Assembly: GCA_003024985.2 (NCBI GenBank)
Contig: PXIH01S0051942.1
Length of the DNA stretch: 10,523 nt
Source of the DNA: Euperipatoides rowelli
Taxonomy: Eukaryota > Onychophora > Udeonychophora > Euonychophora > Peripatopsidae
Direction: 5' to 3' (one strand)
The notes below the pieces were generated by a model, which made no database searches, was not told the DNA's origin, and was given only the letters and a program-made list of their open reading frames with translations. Positions 1 to 8,255 of the stretch are shown in pieces. The position numbers and the translations under genes are program-made. Within the stretch, counting starts at the first letter, position 1, and the number at the start of each line of letters is the position of its first letter.

Positions 1-102
1 CCCCGATGAAATCAGCTAGTTGGACATGGTATGTCAAATCTGGACTGCTTAAATTGCTTTGCCCCCAATGAAATCAGCTAGTTGGAGATAGTATGTCAAA
101 TA
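1..102. repeat. 62-bp tandem repeat, about two copies, cut by the window edge
   Basis: A block of about 40 bases starting at 1 recurs at 63 with a few substitutions. Both copies contain the core atgaaatcagctagttgga followed by a ggtatgtcaaat or agtatgtcaaat segment. The period is 62. The first copy begins exactly at the window edge, so the array probably continues to the left. No coding potential is visible. It looks like a satellite or a repeated intron segment. Confidence 0.75.
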
Positions 103-1264
103 GCTGGTTGTTGCAAACTAGTGTATTAAAATCTGGTCTGTAAAAATGTGGATTGGTAAAACTGGCTTTTTTGTAATTTGAAAAAAAAAACTCTCAATAG
201 AACAATACTTGATGTGATCTTAATGAAACGTCAAGAATTAATGAAAATGTGGGAAAATCAAAGCTTTTATACCCCATCAAAAGGATCTAAGATAAAAATC
301 AACTCAATAAGATAATAAGAATTCTTATTACTGATTGACATGTACATTGAACTTCAATAATAATTATGTAATGAAATAAGTTTAATTTTTATTCTTAGTT
401 GTTCAATAAATTTGTAGTTCAATAAATTTAAAAAATCTAAATTAGCTTTCATTTAAGAATATATTTAAATAGTTGTAGTAATTATATAATAGGAATTCTA
501 CTTTGAGCAGATAATTATTAATCTTTGATTATTGTTGCTTTGATCTTAATTGTACTTAGACTAGANAATTCAGGGGGTTCTCTGATGGGAACATGTGATC
601 TTTGCATGACAAGCAAGAGCATAATCCGCTTGGCTATATCCCTAAGATATTTGAATCTACAATAATTCTCGATGTATAGTTGATTATTTTATTCTAATGT
701 TATAATATACTGTAACTAACACAACAATTTTTTAATGTATTAAAATTGAAACATTTTATGTAAAATACGTTTGAAAATAAAACATCTTTTAATAACTTTC
801 AAGTTAAAATTTATGATTTGAATTGTCTTTTGCTGATATTTTTAAAATAATATGTAGCTTCTAAACCTTCTATTGATAATCACTAGAGATAATGTCGCAA
901 TGAGTTCATGGTTCTGCTAAAGTACAATCTTTAAAAGATTAGAGATTAGCCAGAGTGTGTGGATTAATATGACATATAGGTATATCAATTTGAAATATAG
1001 ATAATATATATAAATAACATTATTTTCAATATTCTTTTAATATTGATATTAAAATAAAATAGATAACGTATATTGTTTACATTTTATTTCATTAGAAATA
1101 TTGATTTGTAAATATTGAATAAACGTCCCGAGCTACATTTTTATTACGATCTCATTTACAAAAGTTATTTTATTTTTTTATTTTTCAAATCACTTTTTAA
1201 AAATCAATAAAAACTAAGCTATATAACGATTTGAAATTGTATTTAAATGCATACAAGAGTTGGT
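103..1264. other. AT-rich non-coding stretch
   Basis: I see no convincing gene here on either strand. The sequence is very AT-rich with frequent stops in all frames. Minor structure includes a 13-base direct repeat (gttcaataaattt) at 401-413 and 417-429. One ambiguous base lies at 566. Confidence 0.6.
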
Positions 1265-1500
1265 ACCGTATGTGATATATCAATAAGCGGCTAGAATGTA
1301 GAAAGGGTAAAATGAGTGTGCCATAAGGGCGCCAAAGATGTGTGCATGTGAGGCTATGATTGTAAGTGTCTGTGCTTTGGAATGGTGTTCAAAAGCACGG
1401 TTGTTAGACAATATAACGGATAAGTTGGGGGGGTAAGCATTCAATTGGCGTGGAATGCTTACCTCCAAAGTCAGGTGCTTGAGGCCCACTCATTTGCCTT
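1265..1500. other. Less AT-rich patch ending in a strong hairpin
   Basis: This patch is clearly richer in G and C than its flanks. Near its right end is an inverted repeat: 1432-1442 (ggtaagcattc) pairs perfectly with 1453-1463 across a 10-base loop. Three more pairs, one of them G-U, extend it to 1429-1466. A 69-codon open frame on the minus strand (1489-1280) shows no family resemblance and no protein-like motif, so I do not call it a gene. The patch could be a repeat, the end of a foldback element or a non-coding RNA; the sequence does not decide. Confidence 0.4.
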
Positions 1501-1680
1501 TTCTCATTCTAATCGATGAGATATATCTATTACGACATTCTCGTTTTAGTATTTTTATATGGACCGGAAGTGATGAGAAGTCACATAATTGTGGCCTTTA
1601 AATATTTGTAAATATACTGTATACTAAATTTAAAAAAATAAGAGTTTTATATACTGACTTTACGTATTTATTTGAGCATG

Positions 1681-1965
1681 TTAATGATGACGTATGAAGC
1701 TGAAAATTGGCAGGTACGAAGTCATACAAATCTCATATGATCGTCTTAAATATTGTGGTCGTGTGACATCATGGGTGGATATGGCAGTGTGGTAAAAATC
1801 GACTAAAAGTTGTCTTTTGAGAATTAATTTACATATCTTAATGATGACATATCGAGCTGAAAATTTACAGGTATGATGTCAAATACATCTAGTATGATCG
1901 TGCCAAATATTGAGGTCCTGTGATGCCATGGGTGGGTGTAGCACTGTGGTAAAAAAATCGAAAAA
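1681..1965. repeat. Diverged two-copy 157-bp tandem repeat
   Basis: Copy 1 starts at 1681 and copy 2 at 1838; both begin ttaatgatgac. Shared landmarks in the same order are gagctgaaaatt or gaagctgaaaatt, a caggta segment, tatgatcgt, aatattg, a gtgacatcatgggtgg or gtgatgccatgggtgg block, and a gtggtaaaaa-atcga end. The copies have many substitutions and small indels, so the duplication is old. No coding potential is seen. Confidence 0.8.
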
Positions 1966-1981
1966 TTTCTGATTCATGAAA

Positions 1982-2630
1982 AATTTTCTAAGTCAATGAA
2001 TGAGAATGGGAACGAGAATGGTAATGAGATGTCCCATCATGCATCCAAATATTCCAGATAAGATTCTGGATAATAGAGCTTTAAAAAATATCCGGAAAAA
2101 ATAGAAATTTGGCCACCATCTTGAAAAAACCCAGATGTATTTTTGAAAAATTTAAATAGGTGGGGCATCTATCCCAACATGCATCATAATCTATTCAATC
2201 ATGCATCATAATGAGAGTGAGAACGAGAATGAGAATAAGAACGGGAATGAGAATGGGAACTCGAAAAGACCCGGATTGGTATCGAAAAATTTGAAGTGGG
2301 TATGGCATCTATTCCATCATGCATCATAATCTATCCCATCATGCATCATGAGAGTGACAATGTGAACGAGAATGAGAACAGGATTGAGAACGAGTTGTCC
2401 CATTATGCATCATAATATGACATCATAGAACCATATATGAGCATAAAAACGAGAATGAGAACAAGAACGAGACTAAGATATACCATCGTGCATCATAATG
2501 TGATGTCATATGCCCATATTTGGGCATAAAAACAGCCTAAATCTATAAAAAAACTGAAACAGGAAGTCAGCCATCTTGGATTTTCGAACTCGAAAATTTG
2601 GCCACCATCTTGAAAAGACCCGGATTGGGT
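1982..2630. repeat. Complex minisatellite of interleaved motifs
   Basis: Several short modules recur. The first is runs of gagaatg and gaacgag (about 1996-2030, 2213-2260, 2340-2395, 2449-2472). The second is catcatgcatcataat blocks. The third is a unit of about 139 bases starting near 2145 and 2284 that carries gaaaaattt, ggcatctat and two catgcatcat blocks. The fourth is ggccaccatcttgaaaa at 2111-2127 and 2600-2616. The fifth is gaaaagacccggattgg at 2263-2279 and 2612-2628, with a diverged copy at 2121-2137. Segments 2399-2450 and 2480-2533 are also related to each other with an offset of about 83. A perfect 8-bp stem (2509-2516 with 2521-2528) lies inside. It looks like nested local duplication, not coding DNA. 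Confidence 0.8.
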
Positions 2631-2640
2631 TCCAAAGCAC

Positions 2641-3367
2641 GTTTCCTATTTACTAGAGTCAATGTGTAAAATAATATAACATTGTTTAATAGATTTAATT
2701 TTCAGTAATGTATTTTTTTCTCTTGTTTTTATCATAACATCGATTGTATAGATATATATTTAATTATTTAAATATTGATGTAAAAATAGTTATATCCTTT
2801 GAGGTAAGGCTATTTTCTAATTGGGACTTAATGTATTTTGTTTTGTTTCATATAATAAACCTATTTAATAATAATGATGATGATGTCTGTCACGTTGCTT
2901 ACAGCAACATCTATGGACAGAAAGCATCATTTTTGATGGGCTTTTAAACTAAGAAGGAACATATTAATCCATCATTTTTGATGGGCTTTTAAACTAGTTA
3001 TTATTAAAAGAGAAGTATAAATTTTGTTTTTATGATTAAATAAATAAATAATTTTTATGGGCATCCAATGAAAATACAAGAAATCATATTAAGCAAAGTC
3101 AAAAATAAATGTAATTATATAAAAAATAACTACTTACCACTTTCATTTAAATGTAAAATTATTAAAAATGTTTTGATTATATACTGTATATTTCACAGAT
3201 TTATATAACAAAGCTTTCTAGCTTTATATATTAAAAATAAATTGTTTTGGTTTGAAATAAAATAAAATCACTTTAATAAAAGACAGAATTGCATTTTTAT
3301 ATCTTTGATGTTATTATGCTATTTTACATGTGATTCTTTTATTAAAAAGTGATCCTTTAAAACAACC
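2641..3367. other. AT-rich non-coding stretch
   Basis: No gene is supported on either strand. The only clear structure is the duplicated block at 2925-2996, listed separately. A 67-codon plus-strand frame (2744-2947) has the low-complexity composition expected of AT-rich DNA and runs into that repeat. Confidence 0.6.
2925..2996. repeat. Exact 27-bp direct repeat, 45-bp period
   Basis: Positions 2925-2951 and 2970-2996 are identical over 27 bases (catcatttttgatgggc followed by ttttaaacta). Each copy contains a small palindrome, catca-tttt-tgatg. They are separated by 18 bases. Exact identity amid strongly diverged surroundings suggests a recent duplication. A small gttgct/agcaac hairpin lies just to the left, near 2894-2908. 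Confidence 0.85.
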
Positions 3368-3585
3368 TGACCTAATATTACATTATGAGCAGAGCCAACG
3401 AGAGGTGGGGGAAGGGTGAAGAGAAGCTGGTACAATTCACTTTGGTGGTCTGGTGCAGGTTAGAATATGCTAACTTTTTTTTTTTTTTTTTGGTTGTCAG
3501 CTGTACTGGGTATGCTTTTGTAGATCGCTAAAGTTTTTTTTAATAGTAGATCGTTGAGTCCAAATGTCTGGCCACCCATTGTGTA
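3368..3585. mobile_element. Possible hAT-like DNA transposon end
   Basis: Compared with its flanks this block is less AT-rich. It contains two related segments, tagatcgctaaag near 3521 and tagatcgttgag near 3546. Read on the minus strand from about 3585 it begins cacaatgggtggccagac and is soon followed by gatctac motifs. Ends of this general look are common in hAT-type elements, but this is recollection of style rather than a match. A run of 17 T lies at 3475-3491. No transposase is visible and a second terminus was not identified. Confidence 0.3.
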
Positions 3586-3635
3586 ATGAATTATCCATGA
3601 AATAAATAGTCAATTTTTTAAAAAAATATATACTA

Positions 3636-3641
3636 TTTATT
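3636..3641 (-). promoter_or_regulatory. Candidate polyadenylation signal AATAAA
   Basis: On the minus strand AATAAA lies about 45 bases downstream of the stop codon (3688-3686) of the nuclease-like pseudogene. The position fits a natural 3' end of that gene. In AT-rich DNA the hexamer can also occur by chance. Confidence 0.45.
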
Positions 3642-3685
3642 AAAGAAATATATTGTATATACATAGGAATAGAGAAATATATAAT

Positions 3686-4672
3686 TTAAAGGTCATCATC
3701 TGAATCCAAGAGTTCATGCTTAATGGGTGCTTAATCATTGTTGTCACTGATGTCTTCATCGCACCACATATACACAGATTTTCACTCACATCATCTTTTT
3801 TTTGTAAACATCCACCAGCGTAATTGACCAATGTCTAAAATCCTGCTTCCGGGAGAGTTCTATCTGATTTGTTCTATTTGATTTTCATCTTCAGTTTTAA
3901 AATCTTCGGGAAATCTAAGTCTTCCCAAAGACTCCAAAGTATCTTCTTTTGCAGCATGGAAATCTTTTCAGAAAGGTAGTTTTGCTTTGTTTTTAAGGCA
4001 TCTAGTAATATCAGAACCTGAAAGAGCATGAAGTCCTAATAATCTCTTGACTTTTGTAGACCCTAAACTGGAGGTTGCACGATTGATAGTTCCAACTCTG
4101 GTGACAAACATCTTGTCTGTTGGGAAAAAGTGTGACAACCAAAGTGATAGGATAAAAACATTGGTGTCTGGTGAATAAATGTGTAAGGTAGTAGCATAAC
4201 ATGAAATGTACAGGGAATGCAGAATCATTTTAGTATCTGCCTCCTCATGTGTGTTTTCGAGTTCTTTAACATCATTTCTATCTGATGACCTCACCTCCTT
4301 TCTCCAACTGGCAATAAATCTTCTTTATCACCTATGCATGCAATATTGCTTTATTTGCAAGGTATGCTGTTAATAATTTATCCTTCGTTTTAGAATGAGA
4401 AAGGATTTCATTGTCAGTTTCCCAATATTGGTAGAGTCTGTGATTTTGTATTCCACAGGTGCATTTCCAAAGCTCTTTTCTCTCATACAGTTCTTGAGTT
4501 GAATTCTCTAGTTAAGTATCAAATAATAAATGAGTTTCATTGTACTTAAACAGAAAAGGTCCTATCTTCTTGTTCAATTCATTTGCAATGTCACAGCATG
4601 ATGAAAGGTGTTAGTGCTTATGTTAGAAGCTTGACGTGGTGAAAGCATCTCATACTTAAACAACTGAGACAT
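3686..4672 (-). pseudogene. C-terminal part of an XPG/FEN1-like (asteroid-like) nuclease-family gene, broken
   Basis: Across three frames the minus strand shows, in order, the landmarks of a large invertebrate multicopy protein family: SQLFKYEM (4669-4646), HLLFDT (Asp codon 4520-4518), a KITDST then LTMKSFL block (about 4460-4400), SHSKTKDKLL, THEEADT (about 4250-4232), SPDTNVFIL (about 4174-4148), LHALSGSDIT (about 4025-3995), EDTLESLGRL, then ILDIGQLRWWMF near 3840-3795 and a DSDDDL stop at 3688-3686. FD, EAD, DxD and GSD follow the spacing logic of XPG/FEN1 metal-binding acids; in this copy the second Asp of DxD is Asn. Stops occur at 4514-4512, near 4311, just after 3968, and several times between 3860 and 3720. 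The segment before the acidic tail is short, and the family's Cys-rich tail is not recognisable. The function is inferred and the product is surely non-functional. Confidence 0.7.
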
Positions 4673-4680
4673 TTTAGGAA

Positions 4681-5510
4681 CTCACTTTGAGACACACCTG
4701 TGGTTGAATGTGGAGTGGAATGTTAAGTAATTAAGTAACATGCGATTTTTTGGTCTAAAGATGACTGATCTGAATCATCGCAGTTCATTCTCTCCAAAGC
4801 AAACTTGAAGGATTGTACTGAATGTTCTGCAGCACCATTTGAGCTAGGATGGAACAGAGGTACAAGAGTATGTTCTACACCATTTAATAAAATAAAAGTC
4901 TTAAATTCCTCAGACGTGAATTGAGGCCCATTGTTAGAAACCAATTCTCTAGGTATGCCATATCTGGCAAAAAAAATTCTCAAAACATTGATTGTTGAGG
5001 ATGTGGTAATATTGTGCATTTTCACAACATCAATCCACTTTTATGTGCATCAACAATTATTAGAAAGAAATTATTCCCTTTCTGCGCAAAGTCCAAATGT
5101 AAACGGTCCCAAGGAGCCTTCGGCCATGTCCATGATTGAATAGTAGTAGTTTCTGGCATGTTTTGATTTTGTTGACAAGAGACACATTCTTTAGAAATAT
5201 TTTCAATATCTTGGTCTAGATTTGGCCACCAAATATGATTTCTTGCTATGGCTTTCATTTTGGTTATACCCTGATGACAATCATGTAGAAGGTTTAGAAG
5301 ATGATGTCTGTATTTCACAGGTATCACCACTCGCATACCCCACAGCAAGCAATTATTATCAATAGAGAGCTGATCTTTACGATGATCATATGGAATCAAA
5401 TCGTCTTCAATTTTTCCAATCCAGCCATATCTAACCTTGTTTATTACTTGACCTAGTGTCTTGTCTTCTCTTGTAGCACACATTATGTCTTCTGATGTCA
5501 AAGGAAGTTC
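4681..5510 (-). pseudogene. pol: Integrase of the Gypsy element
   Basis: The N-terminal zinc-binding region is seen at about 5300-5170 as LLHDCHQG, then HIWWPNLDQDIE, then CVSCQ, the usual HHCC arrangement. The catalytic core follows: first Asp in RLHLDF (about 5100), then VDAH, where the frame shifts at 5041-5042, then ARYGIPREL, SNNGPQF and SNGAAEHSVQ. The D,D(35)E spacing is exact: 35 residues separate the second position from the Glu. That second position reads Asn (codon 4935-4933), so the enzyme would be dead even without the frameshift. A TAA at 4725-4723 precedes HSTPHSTTGVSQSE, after which homology stops at about 4681. The GPY/F-type C-terminal domain is missing. Confidence 0.88.
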
Positions 5511-6089
5511 TTACAAAAATGAAGTATTATCATCACTGGAAGGAAAGCATGAGAGCCCATCAGCATTGCTATGCTGTTCATCCTTCCTGTACTATATATC
5601 ATACCTAAAGGTAGAAAGTAAAAGTGCCCAACACTGGATACGTGCAGCTGCCATAGCTTTAGGATTGAAAAGAGATATCAATGGCTTATGATCCGTAATA
5701 ATGGTGAACTGACGTCCATAGAGATATTGTTGAAAATGTTTGAGGGCAAATATGATGGCAAGACCTTCTCTTTTTAATTGCGAATAACCTTTTTCAGCAC
5801 TAGTTAATGTGCAAGAACCATACGCAATTGGTCTTTCAACCCTGTCCACAACATGAGAAAGGACAGCGCCAAGTCCATAAGATGAAGCATCACATGCTAA
5901 AGTAACTTTCTTGCTGTGGTCGTAGTGGACCAATAGTAAATCAGAGATGAGAGTAGCCTTGCAATTTTCAAAGGCAGACTGACATTCATTCGACCATTGC
6001 CAAGGAACATCCTTATGTAGAAGTTTATATAAAGGATTGAGCATCTTAGATTAATTTGATAAGAACTTGTTATAATAGTTTACCATGCC
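5511..6089 (-). pseudogene. pol: RT connection and RNase H region of the Gypsy element
   Basis: The reading opens with GMVNYYNKFLS (about 6089-6057) and a TAA at 6053-6051. It then continues through MLNPLYKLLHKDVPWQW, LACDASSYGLGAVLSH, a KGYSQLKREGLAI helix, QYLYGRQFTIITDHKPL and STFRYDI. The RNase H acids are visible as the Asp of CDAS, the Glu of KREGLAI and the Asp of TDHKP. In-frame stops at 5594-5592 (TAG) and 5513-5511 (TAA) interrupt a frame that otherwise runs through HSNADGLS into the integrase without a shift. The join with the RT palm end (AIQHM) lacks roughly ten residues expected before GMVNYY, so a small deletion is inferred. Confidence 0.87.
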
Positions 6090-6513
6090 AGTAAAGGTTT
6101 CATGTGTTGTATAGCAGATATCTTGGAATCATCTGGGTGAATCCCATGACTATCTATTCGATGACCCAAACAGGCAACACATTCCTGCATAAATAAACAC
6201 TTAACACGATTCAAATGCACATTATGCTTCAATAAGCGTGTGAAAAGTTTGTCCAAGATTTCAAAATGCTCCGACACACCCTCAATAGCAATAAAAATAT
6301 CGTCTTGATAGCAAAGTATATCAGTAAAACCAATAAGAATTCTATCCATAACAGATTGAAATATTTGTGAGAAATTGTTGGTTCCTTACAAAAGTCTTTT
6401 TGGATGCAATAATTCTAAATATGTATTAAGGGTCAATAAATCTAATATATTGTCAAATATTCTTTATGACTTTTTTCTACTTAGTGCAAATTAAATGAAT
6501 TAAGGCTAAATTC
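6080..6513 (-). pseudogene. pol: Second half of the reverse transcriptase palm
   Basis: RT homology resumes at about 6513 with EFSLNSF, which matches the start of the palm motif A region but appears to lack the residues around the catalytic Asp. It continues through VEKSHKEYLTI, then a short disrupted segment, then LTLNTYLELLHPKRLL, a TAA at the usual aromatic position, then NNFSQIFQSVMDRILIG. The catalytic YQDD box is intact at 6310-6299. LGHRIDSHGIHPDD follows near 6170-6125. Between KEYLTI and LTLNT lies an extra segment of about 20 bases resembling its neighbour, a likely local duplication that shifts the frame. A stop also falls before VEKS (6483-6481). Confidence 0.85.
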
Positions 6514-7432
6514 GTAAATCGTAATGATCGGCCAAGCCATTATTGTACTAGTGCAAGCGTTTCGCAACCAGGGTTCTGCCTCACAGCACATGTTCCAAGA
6601 GAGAAGATGAAAAACTAAAAGTTTTTGCCTTTTGTATAAGGTATCATTTTATTAATTTAGTTTCAAATCAAGTGAAAATCATTTANGTTTGCAATCAAAG
6701 TATCAAATAAATTATCTTCAAATTAATCTAAACTAAGACATGATGAAATAAGAATTTCCCCGCCACTAGTTACACAACGAGCTAGAGCTTGTTGAAACAC
6801 TTCCTTTAACATGATGAATGATACCATAGTTTATAGAGCCATATAAACTCTGCTGACTATCAGAATTGTTCATATTTGACTAGATCTTTGCTTTGTTGAG
6901 ACTTGAAAGCTCGTGTTTTTTTTTTGTTTTTTTTTTTAAAAAAAAGTTGATGATAAATTTGGTCAAATAAGTTTACGGTCGTTTGCCATTTCATAGAATC
7001 TTACCTAGTTTTGTAATTAGCATTTTTCTCTAAAATTGTGCTGANTTCTTCTTTATAAAATTAAAATTATGGTACCCCATAACAGTATTTTTAAAAATGT
7101 TAAAAAGGTCTATTAATACACTAACTTGAGGTGAAGACCTTGCTGGGCGTAATAAATAAATAAATATGAAAAGACAAGTCATTGAAAGAGAAAAGGAAAA
7201 AAAAATGCTATCTAAGTTAAAAGTATTTTTTTTAATAATTAAAAAAATACTTTTAACTCACATATAATGTAAGTTGTGCTTAAAAATAAACTTGATAAAT
7301 AATTGCTGTTTAAGCTACAATTTTATGGGTGATTATTTTTCAGTTCGGTGAAATATTTTAATTCGTAGGGGGCTGGGGGGGGGCACGTAACCTAGAAGTT
7401 GCAGTAGGGCGCAACATTCCTTAGTTACGCCA
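6514..7432. mobile_element. Unidentified repeat inserted in the RT gene
   Basis: RT homology ends at LNES (codons to about 7432) and resumes at 6513, so about 919 bases are foreign to the element. The right part, read on the minus strand from about 7433, begins gtggcgtaactaagg and continues with gcgccctactgc and a C-rich run (9 G at 7375-7383 on the plus strand). This style is common at ends of DNA transposons in marine animals. No matching inverted end or clear target duplication is seen near 6514. Inside are an aataaataaataaat tract near 7150, poly-T and poly-A runs (6917-6948), an 18-bp hairpin at 7215-7258 and two N calls (6686, 7045). No coding sequence is evident, so it may be a non-autonomous or composite insertion. 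Confidence 0.65.
7215..7258. repeat. Perfect 18-bp inverted repeat
   Basis: Positions 7215-7232 (agttaaaagtattttttt) are the exact reverse complement of 7241-7258, separated by the 8-base spacer taataatt. It lies within the repeat that interrupts RT and may be the core of a small foldback element or the join of two inverted ends. Confidence 0.85.
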
Positions 7433-7881
7433 CTTTCATTGAGCATGGAGAAAAGATATTTTTGTGTAGGCAGAGGATACTTATCTGCTGCAGTATGAGG
7501 ATTGATAGTGACTTTAAAATCTCCACATATGCGAAGTCCATTATCCTTCTTCAAAACCAAAACTAATGGAGCAGCCAATTTTGAGTGGTCCACAAATTTC
7601 CATATATCTTCCTTCTCCGAACAGTGAATTTGTCTTTCCACTTCTTGTTTCAAAGAAAATGGAACTGGCCTAGCACGTTTAAAAATTGGAGTTGTGTTTG
7701 GCTTCATTTTAATATTTGCCTGAAATCCTGAAATAGGTACTTTGGTGGATTTGAATAATTTTTCATAAGATCTGAGCAAGTTTTCAATATTACCAGTATG
7801 GATATTTGAAATTAGTAAGTTCTTTTTGTTATCAATAGATTGATTCGACAGGACTTTATGTAAATCAGGTTTAAAAATTGT
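7433..7881 (-). pseudogene. pol: First half of the reverse transcriptase
   Basis: After the protease the frame stays open through a linker into the RT fingers: PNTTPIFKRARPVPF (ending near 7657), a KQEVERQ helix, the KLAAPLVLVLKKDNGLR block and CGDFKVTINP, then DKYPLPT and LFSMLNES at about 7432. These are in the order and wording of Ty3/Gypsy RT motifs 1 and 2. The open frame runs on to about 7333, but its last 30 or so residues come from the inserted repeat, not from RT. Palm motif A and everything after it lies on the far side of the insertion, at 6513 and below. Confidence 0.87.
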
Positions 7882-8187
7882 AATGAAATCTTTACCAAAA
7901 AGTGATGGTTTGTCACCTGTGACAACTGCAATAGGAACTTTACGTGTAATATTATCACAAGTTACAACCACTAATATAATGCCAGCAAGATTGATCTATG
8001 AAGCATTATAATCTTGTAAATGAAAAGTTGGAGCACTAGCATTTGCATTAGGAAAGTTTGTCTTGCACCATACTTCACTAACAGTAGATGTATCTGCCCC
8101 TGAATCAAGTATCATTAATAAGGGAACATCGTTAATGGTAACTTTTATCATGTAATCTTGTGGTCTGTAACATTGTTTGTTAACTGT
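7882..8187 (-). pseudogene. pol: Retropepsin-like aspartic protease of the Gypsy element
   Basis: The frame opens after a TAG (8190-8188) and reads KVTINDVPLLMILDSGADTS. The active-site Asp-Ser-Gly is intact at 8106-8098. A hydrophobic segment and then LFGKDFI (near 7900-7882) match the second conserved block of retropepsins, where LLGRD is usual. An in-frame TAG lies at 7998-7996, so the protease and the RT start share one frame but are broken once. The family enzyme works as a dimer and cleaves the Gag-Pol polyprotein. The length of about 100 residues fits. Confidence 0.85.
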
Positions 8188-8255
8188 CTACAAAGATAAG
8201 TGAACAATATTTGCATTTAATTTAGATTTATCAACTGAAGTTAAAGATCTACACA

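Noticed and set aside
1280-1489. 69-codon minus-strand open frame
   Set aside because: No family resemblance; it spans the strong hairpin and has no splice or promoter context.
1982-2630. CRISPR-like array
   Set aside because: Repeat units are irregular, diverged and overlapping, with no unique spacers, and the DNA is eukaryotic.
2894-2945. Intrinsic terminator-like hairpins
   Set aside because: The genome context is animal, and the stems are only 5-6 bp.
2744-2947. 67-codon plus-strand open frame
   Set aside because: Low-complexity composition typical of AT-rich DNA, no motif, and it ends inside a duplicated non-coding block.
4011-4202. 63-codon minus-strand frame overlapping the nuclease-like remnant
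   Set aside because: It overlaps the family-matching frame and has no recognisable motif of its own.
4931-5143. 70-codon plus-strand open frame
   Set aside because: Antisense shadow of the integrase core; its codons follow the minus-strand protein.
5461-5691. 76-codon plus-strand open frame
   Set aside because: Antisense to the RNase H to integrase linker, where the minus strand keeps family-like sequence.
7333-7432. C-terminal extension of the RT open frame
   Set aside because: The last 30 or so residues are read-through into the inserted repeat, not RT.
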